A stretch of DNA of 18,737 nt from JAYFNU01 sp034933305 (GTDB lineage: Bacteria; Bacillota; Clostridia; Oscillospirales; Ruminococcaceae). The stretch spans positions 1 to 18,737 of the forward strand of contig JAYFNU010000015.1 of the NCBI GenBank assembly GCA_034933305.1. Reading direction: 5' to 3'. The notes below the pieces were generated by a model. The model ran no database searches, was not told where the DNA came from, and saw only the letters and a program-made list of their open reading frames with translations. Positions 7,054 to 13,912 of this stretch are shown one piece after another; positions within the stretch are counted from its first letter, which is position 1, and each line of letters opens with the position of its first letter. The translations under genes were made by a program, and so were the position numbers.

Positions 7054-8127
7054 TTATCTTTTGACCCGGGCGTTGCCCTTCCAGATGTTCCAGATCTCAT
7101 CCTCGCTGCCCGGCGTGCCGTAATCCTCGATCATCGTCGTCGCGAGCGCACCCGTCGCCCAGCCGAACTGCACCCATTTCTCGGGCTCCCAGCCCTTCAG
7201 GATCGCGTACAGGACGCCGCTGACGAAGCCGTCGCCGCCGCCGATGCGGTCGAGCACCGGGATGGGCCGCGGCTCCTCAACGTACCACTTGCCGCCGTAA
7301 TTCATCACGGCGCCCCAGACGTGCTCGTTCGCGCTGCGCACCTCGCGCAGCGTCGTCGCGAACACCTCGGCGTTCGGATAGGCCTCCTTTGCGCGCTCGA
7401 TCATCTCCTTGAAGCTCTCAAGCTTCGACGCGAGATCCTTGCCGCCCGCCTCCGGCCCCCGGATGCCCAGCGCGAGCTGGAAATCCTCCTCGTTGCCGAC
7501 GAGGATGTCGGCGCGGGAGGCGATCTGCCGGAATATGTCGCTCAGCTCGGCTTCCCGGCCCTTCCAGAAGGAAGCGCGATAGTTGAGGTCGAACGCGATC
7601 TTTGTGCCGTGCTCCTTCGCGATGCGGGAGAACTCGAGACAGAACTTTCCCGTCTCCGGGGACATCGCGGCAAACAGGCCGGACATGTGCACGATCGCGA
7701 CGCCCTCCTCGCCGAAGATGCGCTCGAGATCGAAGTCCCCGAGGCAGATCGTGCGGCCGACCTCGCCCGCGCGGTCGTTCTGCACCTTCGGGCCGCGCAT
7801 GCCGTAGCCGCTGTCGGCGATGTTGAACTGGTGGCGGTAGCCCCACGGCCCGCCCTGCGGAATGTCCGGTCCCTCGTATTCGATGTTGCGCCGGCGCAGA
7901 TCCCCCTTGATGAAGCGCGATATCTCGCTGTCCTGCACGAAGCGGGTCAGGATCTTCACGCGCATGCCCAGCGCCGCCGGCACGCTCGCGACATTGCTCT
8001 CGGCGCTCGTCGACTGCATGAAATACATGCGGCTGACGGCGACCGGCTGACGGTCGACCGGCGTGATGCGCACGCCCATGCTCGTCGGGATGACGAGCGC
8101 GTACTTGTAATCGCTCTTGACTTTCAT
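7054..8127 (-). CDS. PfkB-family sugar kinase, 2-keto-3-deoxygluconate kinase-like
   Basis: A 357-residue ribokinase-fold kinase. The C-terminal PfkB signature DRIGGGDGFVSG is at 293-304, with Asp299 as the catalytic base and the GGGD anion hole. FDLNYRASFW (179-188) and VGNEEDF (210-216) are typical of the KDG kinase branch, where the Asn-Tyr-Arg segment contacts the substrate. Such enzymes make 2-keto-3-deoxy-6-phosphogluconate for the Entner-Doudoroff aldolase. No aldolase or dehydratase gene is in the window. The gene is monocistronic: its own promoter with a TGATATATCA operator upstream and a terminator downstream. The start ATG 8127 has a GGAGAG site. Substrate assignment is by motif and context; a fructokinase-like specificity is less likely. 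Confidence 0.87.
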   Translation of the reverse strand: MKVKSDYKYALVIPTSMGVRITPVDRQPVAVSRMYFMQSTSAESNVASVPAALGMRVKILTRFVQDSEISRFIKGDLRRRNIEYEGPDIPQGGPWGYRHQFNIADSGYGMRGPKVQNDRAGEVGRTICLGDFDLERIFGEEGVAIVHMSGLFAAMSPETGKFCLEFSRIAKEHGTKIAFDLNYRASFWKGREAELSDIFRQIASRADILVGNEEDFQLALGIRGPEAGGKDLASKLESFKEMIERAKEAYPNAEVFATTLREVRSANEHVWGAVMNYGGKWYVEEPRPIPVLDRIGGGDGFVSGVLYAILKGWEPEKWVQFGWATGALATTMIEDYGTPGSEDEIWNIWKGNARVKR

Positions 8128-8171
8128 TGGCTCTCTCCTTCAATCCTATTCGGGCCGCTCTGCCGCCGGCC

Positions 8172-8181
8172 TGATATATCA
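8172..8181. promoter_or_regulatory. Putative GntR operator, PfkB kinase gene
   Basis: TGATATATCA, a perfect 10-base palindrome and the most symmetric of the five copies. It covers about +2 to +11 of the predicted transcript, a typical repressor position. Confidence 0.7.
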
Positions 8182-8189
8182 CTGCTTAC

Positions 8190-8218
8190 ATACTATCCCT
8201 TTTCCGATGAAACGTCAA
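8190..8218 (-). promoter_or_regulatory. Promoter of the PfkB kinase gene
   Basis: TTGACG (8213-8218) and TAGTAT (8190-8195) on the minus strand, 17 bases apart. The predicted start near 8183 touches the operator at 8172-8181. Confidence 0.7.
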
Positions 8219-8222
8219 TGCC

Positions 8223-8933
8223 TTACGTGAAAGAGAAATAATCGGCGTATTTGTCGAGCAGGATCTCCATGCTGTTCTGAAAGCGCATGACATGGCGCTT
8301 CATGTAGGTCTCGACGTCGACGTCGAGATCGGCCTGGTAGACCATGTACCCGAACAGCGCCCGGTGCTCCGCGTAGCTGATCGCCTCGATGTTCCAGCTG
8401 CCGTCGAAGCGCACGAGGTAGCGCACGCGGTCGAGCTGGGTGACGATATGCTTGAGCAGGTCGTGCGTGCGCGTCTTGTTCGTCGCCTCATAGATCAGGC
8501 GGTGAAAGGCGTCGTCGACGGGGTAAAAACGATAGAGCTCGGTGCCCTCGTCGAGGATCTGCTTCTGCTGATTGAGGTTGTGGAGCAGCTTTTCCACGTA
8601 TTTCGGCTGGATATTGCCCGCGGCGAGCCGAACGACCTCCGGATCGATGCAGCAGCGGATGAACAGCGCCTCGTTGACCATCGACATCTCGATCTTCGAC
8701 ACCTTCGATTCCTTGCGCGGCACGACGTCGACGAGTCTTTCCTCCCGCAGCTTGTTGACCGCCTCATGGATCGGCGTGCGGCTCACGTCGAGCATTTTCG
8801 CAAAGGCGCTCTCGTCGATCGTGAAACCGGGCTCCATATGAAACTGCATGATGTTTTCGCGCAGCACGCGATAGGCATATTCGCTGTGGCTCTCGAGCTC
8901 CGCGCGCGGCAGCAAAACGATCTCCCCGTTCAC
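8223..8933 (-). CDS. GntR-family (FadR/FCD subfamily) transcriptional regulator
   Basis: A 236-residue regulator. A winged helix-turn-helix occupies about 15-80 (IDESAFAKMLDVSRTPIHEA is the DNA-reading part) and an FCD ligand domain about 90-230. The FCD metal-site residues are all there: Asp140 and His144 in DDAFH, His190 in AEHRALF and His214 in KRHVMRF. Members usually bind a metal and a sugar acid or other carboxylate, and leave DNA when it is present. The ATG at 8942 abuts the AAGGAG site with no space, whereas GTG 8933 has 9 bases, so I choose GTG. Its own promoter has the TGATATATTA palindrome, as do those of the dehydrogenase, gnd and PfkB genes, so it most likely represses itself and these units. 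Confidence 0.92.
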   Translation of the reverse strand: MNGEIVLLPRAELESHSEYAYRVLRENIMQFHMEPGFTIDESAFAKMLDVSRTPIHEAVNKLREERLVDVVPRKESKVSKIEMSMVNEALFIRCCIDPEVVRLAAGNIQPKYVEKLLHNLNQQKQILDEGTELYRFYPVDDAFHRLIYEATNKTRTHDLLKHIVTQLDRVRYLVRFDGSWNIEAISYAEHRALFGYMVYQADLDVDVETYMKRHVMRFQNSMEILLDKYADYFSFT

Positions 8934-8958
8934 CCGTCTCATCTCCTTGTACGTCGAA

Positions 8959-8968
8959 TAATATATCA
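8959..8968. promoter_or_regulatory. Putative GntR autoregulatory operator
   Basis: TAATATATCA on the plus strand, i.e. TGATATATTA on the minus strand. It overlaps the predicted transcription start of the regulator's own gene, the expected arrangement for autorepression. Confidence 0.68.
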
Positions 8969-8970
8969 CA

Positions 8971-8999
8971 AGTATAATCGAACGGTGTTGTTTTTGCAA
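8971..8999 (-). promoter_or_regulatory. Promoter of the GntR regulator gene
   Basis: TTGCAA (8994-8999) and TATACT (8971-8976) on the minus strand with a 17-base spacer. The predicted start near 8964 lies inside the operator 8959-8968. Confidence 0.68.
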
Positions 9000-9009
9000 C
9001 AGAGCGCAA

Positions 9010-9045
9010 CAAAACGCCCGCGGTGCCGAATCCGCGGGCGTTTTG
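9010..9045. terminator. Terminator between the phage module and gntR promoter
   Basis: A 14-bp perfect stem starting CAAAACGCCCGCGG with an eight-base loop. Both outer ends give a short T-run (TTTTG) in either direction. On the minus strand it would stop read-through from the phage module just before the gntR promoter. On the plus strand it lies about 25 bases after a TATAAT-like sequence at 8973-8978. Confidence 0.8.
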
Positions 9046-9063
9046 TCAGAGGAGAAAATGAAG

Positions 9064-9073
9064 TGATATATAG
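9064..9073. promoter_or_regulatory. Fifth TGATATAT copy, no gene attached
   Basis: TGATATATAG preceded by AAG. It matches the other four sites over the first eight bases but lacks the final YA. It overlaps an aborted start (GGAG, ATG AAG TGA at 9058-9066). The whole gap 8934-9296 holds the gntR promoter, operators and hairpins and no convincing gene; one 42-codon frame at 9109-9237 lacks a good ribosome site. Confidence 0.35.
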
Positions 9074-9261
9074 TGATCTGCTTTCGCAGGGACACGTTGT
9101 CTGCCCCGTCAGCCTTTTGTGCAGCGCCTGATCGCCGGGGCAGTAAAGGCGGCGCTTGTTTGTTTCTTTTGAACGTCTTTATCATACAGGCAAAAGCTTA
9201 AATCATCCTTAACCTTTTGTAACTGAATTGTAAACATATACGCGCCGCCTGATTTTTTCGA

Positions 9262-9286
9262 GGCCCAGCATATCGCCTGCTGGGCC
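9262..9286. other. Strong hairpin with T- and A-runs in reversed order
   Basis: A 9-bp perfect stem GGCCCAGCA/TGCTGGGCC with a seven-base loop, 11 bases after the stop of the last phage gene. On the minus strand it is followed by TCGAAAAAA and preceded by TTTTTGG, so it lacks the 3' U-run of a terminator. It may stabilise the 3' end of the phage transcript. Confidence 0.5.
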
Positions 9287-9296
9287 CCAAAAAGCG

Positions 9297-9665
9297 CTAC
9301 TTGCGGGCGGTCTTGCCCTCGATGTTCACGATGTACAGCTTGCCGCAGCTGCCGCAGGTCACCGCGAGCTCCCTGCCGCCGCTGACCGTCTGCGCGCTGA
9401 CGCCGTCGGGCAGGAAATAGCTGTCCGCGCCGACGTACAGCAGCGGCGCGCCGCAGCAGCTCACGGCGCTGTCCGCATCCGCCGCATTGGCGACGGGCCG
9501 CCGCACCCGCTCGACGGGGATCTTCAGCCGCCCGTTCGGGCAGCGCTCGTCCGTGCACATGAGGTCGGCGACCGAAAAGATGTCGATGCCGCCGCGCTCG
9601 TTCTGCTTTGCCTCCAAAAACGACGCCGCGATGTGCAGGTCGTTGCCGCATTTACTGCATTTCAT
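9297..9665 (-). CDS. Phage-associated zinc-ribbon protein
   Basis: A 122-residue protein with four Cys pairs or clusters: KCSKCGN at the start, CTDERCP near 37-43, SCCGAP near 70, and CGSCGK near 105. These could form two zinc ribbons. No enzymatic motif is visible. The start ATG 9665 has AAGGAG 9 bases upstream and overlaps the end of the portal gene by 14 bases, so it is translated with it. Small zinc-ribbon proteins are common beside portal genes in Clostridial phages; their role is not known to me. It is the last recognisable gene of the phage module, where capsid or protease genes would normally follow. Confidence 0.8.
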   Translation of the reverse strand: MKCSKCGNDLHIAASFLEAKQNERGGIDIFSVADLMCTDERCPNGRLKIPVERVRRPVANAADADSAVSCCGAPLLYVGADSYFLPDGVSAQTVSGGRELAVTCGSCGKLYIVNIEGKTARK

Positions 9666-11211
9666 CCTCTGCAGCTCCTTTCGTTTCCGATGTGTTCCGG
9701 TCCTGCCGGCCGTCGGGCGCGTCCATGCGCCCGCGCAGCGCGCGCATGAGCCGCTGCTTGTTGCGGATGTAGCCGTCCGGCACGCTTTCGAGATACAGCA
9801 GCGCGTCGCTGATGACGCCCTTTGCGAAGAGATTGTCGAGCGTGCCGATCTGCGTGAGCTCGCTCCAGTAGGCCGACGGGCCCACCTCCACCGTGAGTGA
9901 CAGCGCGCCGGGATCGATGGCGCTGAAATCGACGAGCTCGGTGTGCTCCGCGCCGTCCTCGTCGGTGTACGTCGAGCGGCGCGGGCCGTAGTGGGCGCAG
10001 ATGAGCTCCGCGATGATGCGGACATAGTCCTCGACGAACTGATAGAAGGCGAGGCGCTGCAGCTCAAGCGGCGCCGACGTCGCCTTTTGCACCGCGATGA
10101 TGGCCGAGGCGTTGGTCGGGTCGACATTGCCGAGCGCGGCGTCCGACGCGCCCATGAATTCCTTTGTGTAGGCGATGGTCTTGTCGACGATCTCGAGCAC
10201 CTGCTCGGACATGCCCGCGGCCCGGAAGCTCGTCGCGACGGCGTCGTTGGGGTTGCCCGTGACGCCGACAGCCTCGCCGACCCGGTTGGTCCACTCCTTG
10301 ATCTTCATGCGGTCGTAGAAGATCTTCGGGAATGCGAGCGTGTGCTGCTGACGGATGGCCATCGCCCACAGCTTGTTGACCGCGATCTGGTTGGGGATAA
10401 GGCCGGTGATGACCGCCTGGCCGTGGTAGGAGTTGCGCACCCGCTCCCAGTTCATGAAGCTGACGGGGTACAGCGCGGTGTCGGTCTGCGTCTGCGGGCG
10501 CACGACCGCATCCCGCGTCACCTCGCAGAAGCACACCTTTCCCTTCTTTTTCCAAAGCTTCAGCACGACCGTGACGAGGTCGCCCGCGTCGTAGCCGCGC
10601 TCCTCGCCGTGCGCCTCCCCCGCGTCGGGCCGGATGTCCGCGCCGCGCTGGCCGAAGCGGCGCGCGCGCTCGCGGACGCTTTCCGCCTGCTCGCGCCGCA
10701 CGACAAGCAGGAAGGGCTGCCGCTGCACGTCGGCGGAAAAGGGGTTGCCGAACAGCACGCGCGTATTGTCGACGAGCTCGAGCGCGATCTCGCCCCGCAC
10801 GCGGGACGCCCCGCGCGCGTCGGGGTCGAAATACCAGTAAAAGCAGCCGTCGCCGTCGACGACGCAGTTGCGCAGCATGTCGCGCGACAGCGCCTTCGTC
10901 TTCGTGCGCTCGATGACGCGCAGGATCTCCGTCTCGAGGAACTTCGCCTGCTTTTGCGCCTGCGCATCGCCCGGGCACGCGCGCAGCTCGATACCGATGT
11001 CGTCGCTCACGAGCATCGCCACGGTGTAGCTGCACACGCGCTTGAGGAAGTTGAGCACCGGCTTGTCGAGGTCGGGCGCGTTGAGCCCCTCCCACTGACG
11101 GCCGATGTAGAAATCCTCGTTGCAGCGCACATTGTCGTAGAGGCCGATGCTGTCGTTGTAGCCGACGCACGCCTCGTACTCCCTGAAAATCTCTTTCGGA
11201 TCAATCCTCAC
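9652..11211 (-). CDS. Phage portal protein
   Basis: A 519-residue protein that would form the ring at one capsid vertex through which DNA is packed. The early segment NEDFYIGRQWEG (about 25-36), the block LIPNQIAVNKLWAMAIRQQ and the helical region GNVDPTNASAIIAVQKATSA match portal proteins of siphovirus/P22-like type as I know them. The C-terminus is polar and probably disordered. The long frame starts earlier, but GTG 11211 has GGAGG 8 bases upstream and gives the start MRIDPKEIFREYE, which fits the family. It overlaps the small membrane protein gene by 11 bases and the zinc-ribbon gene by 14, so translation is coupled. It lies directly downstream of terminase as in phage packaging modules. 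Confidence 0.87.
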   Translation of the reverse strand: MRIDPKEIFREYEACVGYNDSIGLYDNVRCNEDFYIGRQWEGLNAPDLDKPVLNFLKRVCSYTVAMLVSDDIGIELRACPGDAQAQKQAKFLETEILRVIERTKTKALSRDMLRNCVVDGDGCFYWYFDPDARGASRVRGEIALELVDNTRVLFGNPFSADVQRQPFLLVVRREQAESVRERARRFGQRGADIRPDAGEAHGEERGYDAGDLVTVVLKLWKKKGKVCFCEVTRDAVVRPQTQTDTALYPVSFMNWERVRNSYHGQAVITGLIPNQIAVNKLWAMAIRQQHTLAFPKIFYDRMKIKEWTNRVGEAVGVTGNPNDAVATSFRAAGMSEQVLEIVDKTIAYTKEFMGASDAALGNVDPTNASAIIAVQKATSAPLELQRLAFYQFVEDYVRIIAELICAHYGPRRSTYTDEDGAEHTELVDFSAIDPGALSLTVEVGPSAYWSELTQIGTLDNLFAKGVISDALLYLESVPDGYIRNKQRLMRALRGRMDAPDGRQDRNTSETKGAAEDEMQ

Positions 11212-11395
11212 GGCCGGATCCTCCGTTCGCGCGCGCATCGTACGCGAGCATCGCGCGGTACTGCGCATCGAGCGCGTCGTCCCGCGGCGCCCACAGCAGT
11301 CCGCCCGCGCCGCGCCGCAGGCAGCGCAGCGCGGCGATGAGCAGGCCCGCCGCCCCGCCGAGCAGGAACGCGCAGGTAAAAATCAGAATGTCCAT
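11201..11395 (-). CDS. Small single-helix membrane protein in phage module
   Basis: A 64-residue protein starting MDILIFTCAFLLGGAAGLLI: one hydrophobic helix (about 3-22) and then a charged cytoplasmic-type tail containing LRCLRRG and DDALDAQYRAML. The ATG at 11395 has an AAGGAG site 7 bases upstream. The frame stays open further upstream, but only as the shadow of the terminase gene. It sits between the large terminase and portal genes and overlaps the portal start by 11 bases. Function unknown; I do not recognise the family. Confidence 0.75.
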   Translation of the reverse strand: MDILIFTCAFLLGGAAGLLIAALRCLRRGAGGLLWAPRDDALDAQYRAMLAYDARANGGSGRED

Positions 11396-11412
11396 CTGTA
11401 TGCTCCTTCTTT

Positions 11413-12726
11413 TTATTGTGTGTATCGGATGAGATCGGTCAGCTGCCGCTGGAACGGGTCCTCGCCGGGTTGCGCCGGCTCGTGCCGGCCGACGGTCGAC
11501 GCGACGAAATAGCGCAGCGCGTCGGGCGCGTGGGTCCGCTCGTGCGGCTCGCGCGCGCAGTCGTTGGGATTGCGGTCGTCCCGCTGGATGGCGGCGACAG
11601 TGCGGATGGCGTTGACGCAGCAGGGGAAAAAGACAAGCCCGGCGGTCAGCGCGCCGGTCTCGCCGGCGAACACCCGCAGCCGTTCGCGCATCGCGAGGAA
11701 GCCGGGCGCGCGCGCCGCGGGCGCCTTCGTCAGCGCGACGCCGTGCTCGAGGAACAGCTCCGCCGCCGACACGCCGCTCTCCTGCCGCCGGTTCCACAGA
11801 TCGGGCGGCGCAAAACAGGCGTCCACCGGCTCGCCGCACGCGAGGATGCGCTCCGCCGCCGCCGAGATGATGAGATCCGGCTCATACAGCTCCCGGTAGA
11901 CGACGGCGCGGTCCCGGTCGTCCACGGCGACGAAGTAGCCGGCGAACATGTCGAGGCCGTAATCCATCGTGAAATACCGCCGCCAGTGGACGGGCAGCGC
12001 AAAGGGCTCGACGACGTGCACGTCCGCGCGCCACTCCGAGAAATACCGCCCGGCGTCGATGTTCCATTCGCCGAGCGCGAGCGCGCGCCGGTCGGGCTCG
12101 TCGAGGTTCATCAGCCGCTTCACATAATTGCCGTCCGCGCGGGCAAGAAAGATATTGTCCGCGGCGCGCGCGGGCAGGAAGATACGGGTGCCCGTGGGCG
12201 TGTCGTGCGGCTCCCCCCACGCGCCGAGATCGATGAAGCGCCGCTTGACCCAGTCGTGCCCCGGCCCGCCGGGATTGGTCGTGCTCTTGATCTGCTTCGG
12301 GTAGCCGTTTGCGCCGCGCACGCGCGACATGAGGTAGGTGTAGGCGCGCTCGGAAAAATGCGTCAGCTCGTCGAACCGCAGCACGTCGTACTCCGCCGAC
12401 TGGTAGCGCAGCGCGTCGCCGTCGGCGTCGCAGTAGCCGAATTCGACCGTCGAGCCGTTCGCAAACGTGCCGGTGTGGCGCGCGGCGTTATAGCTGTACA
12501 CGGCGCGGGGAAACAGCGTCAGCGACAGCGGGATGAGCGTGCGCTCGAGCTCAACGAGCGAGCGGCGCAGCACCAGCTGCCGCGAGCGGTCGTGGCGCAG
12601 CGCGTACACGAGCGCGTCGATGAGCTGTCCCCAGCTCTTGCCGCCGCCCGCCGCGCCGCCGAACAGCACTTCGTCCGCATCCGCCTCGATGAAATCGAGC
12701 TGCCGGCGCGTCAGCTCAATCTCCAT
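11413..12726 (-). CDS. Phage terminase large subunit
   Basis: The motor and nuclease that packs phage DNA. The 437-residue protein has Walker A GGAAGGGKS (23-31), the Walker B strand with acidic pair YDVLRFDE (113-120), a coupling-type motif STTNPGG (148-154), and an RNase H-like nuclease domain starting at TMDYGLD (253-259, Asp255), ending in HAPDALRYFV with another acidic residue. All motor and nuclease motifs look intact, so the gene is not visibly decayed. ATG 12726 has no clear ribosome site; it lies inside the end of the preceding gene (11-base overlap), implying coupled translation. Confidence 0.94.
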   Translation of the reverse strand: MEIELTRRQLDFIEADADEVLFGGAAGGGKSWGQLIDALVYALRHDRSRQLVLRRSLVELERTLIPLSLTLFPRAVYSYNAARHTGTFANGSTVEFGYCDADGDALRYQSAEYDVLRFDELTHFSERAYTYLMSRVRGANGYPKQIKSTTNPGGPGHDWVKRRFIDLGAWGEPHDTPTGTRIFLPARAADNIFLARADGNYVKRLMNLDEPDRRALALGEWNIDAGRYFSEWRADVHVVEPFALPVHWRRYFTMDYGLDMFAGYFVAVDDRDRAVVYRELYEPDLIISAAAERILACGEPVDACFAPPDLWNRRQESGVSAAELFLEHGVALTKAPAARAPGFLAMRERLRVFAGETGALTAGLVFFPCCVNAIRTVAAIQRDDRNPNDCAREPHERTHAPDALRYFVASTVGRHEPAQPGEDPFQRQLTDLIRYTQ

Positions 12727-13018
12727 CGCGCACGACCCGCAGCGTCAGCCGGAACGGCCTGTCCGCCTCGGCGGCATCCCCGCAGCGCCGCGCCGCGTCG
12801 CAGATGTACTTTGCCGCCGCCGCGTCGCCCTCGATGGCCTTTCGGATGAGCGCCATGGCGATGGCCTCGTCGTTCGTCATGTCGGCGCTCAGGCATCCCC
12901 GCGCCTGCTCCCGCAGCGCGGCGAGCCCCTCCTCCCCCACCTTTTCCCGGAGCATCGCGCGCAGCGCCTGCGCGAAGCAGTTATCGTCCCGGACTTTTTT
13001 GCTCTTTCCTGACGCCAT
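12716..13018 (-). CDS. Putative terminase small subunit
   Basis: A 100-residue protein, basic at the N-terminus (MASGKSKKVRDDN) and helical in the middle (TNDEAIAMALIRKAIEGDAAAAKYIC). I do not see a definite helix-turn-helix, so the call rests on position: immediately before, and overlapping by 11 bases, the large terminase. The start ATG 13018 has GGAGG 12 bases upstream; that ribosome site lies within the preceding small gene, which overlaps this one by 38 bases in another frame. It might instead be another phage DNA-binding protein. Confidence 0.62.
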   Translation of the reverse strand: MASGKSKKVRDDNCFAQALRAMLREKVGEEGLAALREQARGCLSADMTNDEAIAMALIRKAIEGDAAAAKYICDAARRCGDAAEADRPFRLTLRVVRDGD

Positions 13019-13136
13019 TGCGTGGTCTTACCTCCTTTTTTCCCCAGATGCACTGCGGGAAGATGCAGAAACGCCTGCCGCACTGCCGCGCGTCGTTCCA
13101 CACGCATCCCGCGCAGGGATCTCTTCTTTTGAACAT
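12981..13136 (-). CDS. 51-residue cysteine-rich phage protein
   Basis: Reading down from ATG 13136 gives a 51-residue protein ending at TAA 12981. The first half holds six Cys, in CAGCVWN, QCGRRFCIF and QCIWG, a likely zinc knuckle; the second half is basic. The ribosome site AAAGGAGG with a 7-base spacer is among the best in the window, which is the main reason for accepting such a short gene. Its last 38 bases overlap the start of the putative small terminase gene in a different frame. Function unknown; a nucleic-acid-binding role is a guess. Confidence 0.68.
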   Translation of the reverse strand: MFKRRDPCAGCVWNDARQCGRRFCIFPQCIWGKKEVRPRNGVRKEQKSPGR

Positions 13137-13173
13137 GGCTCCGCCTCCTTTCACCGTTTTTCGGGCATAACAA

Positions 13174-13200
13174 AAGCGCTCCGGAATTTCCGAAGCGCTT
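13174..13200 (-). terminator. Terminator after the phage late regulator gene
   Basis: A 13-bp stem with one mismatch (arms begin AAGCGCT) which on the minus strand runs into TTTTGTTA, 30 bases after the regulator stop. It separates the SOS-controlled regulator from the packaging genes. Confidence 0.72.
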
Positions 13201-13229
13201 CTTCGCAGCCGCTGACCAATAGTATCGTA

Positions 13230-13697
13230 TCACGGCGCCGGCGTACAAAACGTACATCCGTCTTCCTTTTGCCCGCGCAGGGCCTCTTTTTTTGCGAGCG
13301 CGGCGTTGTACTCCCTCAAAAACCGGTCGTGACGCCGGCGCGGCACCTGCTCGTCGTAGCCGCCGAGCAGAAACGCGATCTGCATCCAGGTCTTTCCGCG
13401 GACATACCGCTCGCGGAAAATGATGCGCATGTCGCTGTCTTCGAGCCCGTTGATAAATTCCATGAGGCGCAGCAGCTCGCAGATGCAGCGCTTCATGTTC
13501 TCCGCGATGAGCTGCTCGAGGTAGGCCGTCTCGCACGCGAGGCGGCCGGTCCGGTCGGCGGTGCTGCCGTTCTGCGTGCCGCCGGCGCGCGGCGCGCTGC
13601 CGTAGGCGGAGCGGCGCAGGCGCTCGAGCATGTCGCGTTCGGCGCCGATCTCCAGTTTGAGACAGCGCAGCTGGCTGAGTTTGCGGACGGTGATCAT
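13230..13697 (-). CDS. Phage late-gene regulator, sigma-70 region 4-like
   Basis: A 155-residue protein with an N-terminal helical part (MITVRKLSQLRCLKLEIGAE), a Gly/Ser/Thr-rich linker near 35-50, and a C-terminal helix-turn-helix at about 90-130 (MRIIFRERYVRGKTWMQIAF, then LLGGYDEQVPRRRHDRFL), which resembles sigma-70 region 4. Proteins of this form (RinA/ArpU/DUF1492 group) switch on packaging genes in phages of Gram-positive bacteria and usually sit just before the terminases, as here. ATG 13697 has AAGGAG 10 bases upstream. Its promoter has a LexA box, so expression would follow DNA damage. A terminator follows it. Confidence 0.8.
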   Translation of the reverse strand: MITVRKLSQLRCLKLEIGAERDMLERLRRSAYGSAPRAGGTQNGSTADRTGRLACETAYLEQLIAENMKRCICELLRLMEFINGLEDSDMRIIFRERYVRGKTWMQIAFLLGGYDEQVPRRRHDRFLREYNAALAKKEALRGQKEDGCTFCTPAP

Positions 13698-13742
13698 CCT
13701 TTTTCATCTCCTTCTTCCGGTGAATCGTTTGTTTTTTTATAA

Positions 13743-13754
13743 GAACATATGTTC
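13743..13754. promoter_or_regulatory. LexA (SOS) box
   Basis: GAACATATGTTC, a perfect 12-base palindrome matching the Gram-positive LexA core GAAC-N4-GTTC. It sits directly after the -10 box of the phage regulator promoter, the classic position for LexA repression. The outermost flanking bases are A and T rather than C and G. Confidence 0.78.
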
Positions 13755-13761
13755 TATTGAG

Positions 13762-13790
13762 AGTATAGCATCCCGCCCGCGCGGGCGCAA
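13762..13790 (-). promoter_or_regulatory. Promoter of the phage late regulator
   Basis: On the minus strand TTGCGC (13785-13790) and TATACT (13762-13767), 17 bases apart. The predicted start of transcription lies at the edge of the LexA box at 13743-13754. Confidence 0.6.
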
Positions 13791-13856
13791 TGGGGAAAAT
13801 GGAAAATATTTCTTCCTGTCCCATGATAAGGACATCGCCGCCCCGGCCGCCGGACG

Positions 13857-13885
13857 TTGACCTCCCGCGCGGCCCGCGGTATAAT
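13857..13885 (+). promoter_or_regulatory. Promoter of the traX-like operon
   Basis: TTGACC (13857-13862) and a perfect TATAAT (13880-13885) with 17 bases between, about 28 bases before the start codon. Confidence 0.85.
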
Positions 13886-13912
13886 ACGGGTATCCCAACG
13901 AAGGAGCGAGCC

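Noticed and set aside
9109..9237. A 42-codon minus-strand frame (MFTIQLQKVK...) after the phage module
   Set aside because: Only a poor GGCGG-like ribosome site, no family resemblance, and its end is GC-rich antisense-like sequence; an accidental frame in an AT-rich patch is more likely.
6601..9600. Shared AVSCCG-x-PL motif in the XRE protein and the phage zinc-ribbon protein as a sign of common origin
   Set aside because: Eight residues around two metal-binding Cys can arise by convergence, and the rest of the two proteins does not align by eye.
11396..11839. The upstream part of a 212-codon minus-strand frame
   Set aside because: It is the out-of-frame shadow of the terminase gene; only the last 64 codons, from the ATG at 11395 with its own ribosome site, are kept.
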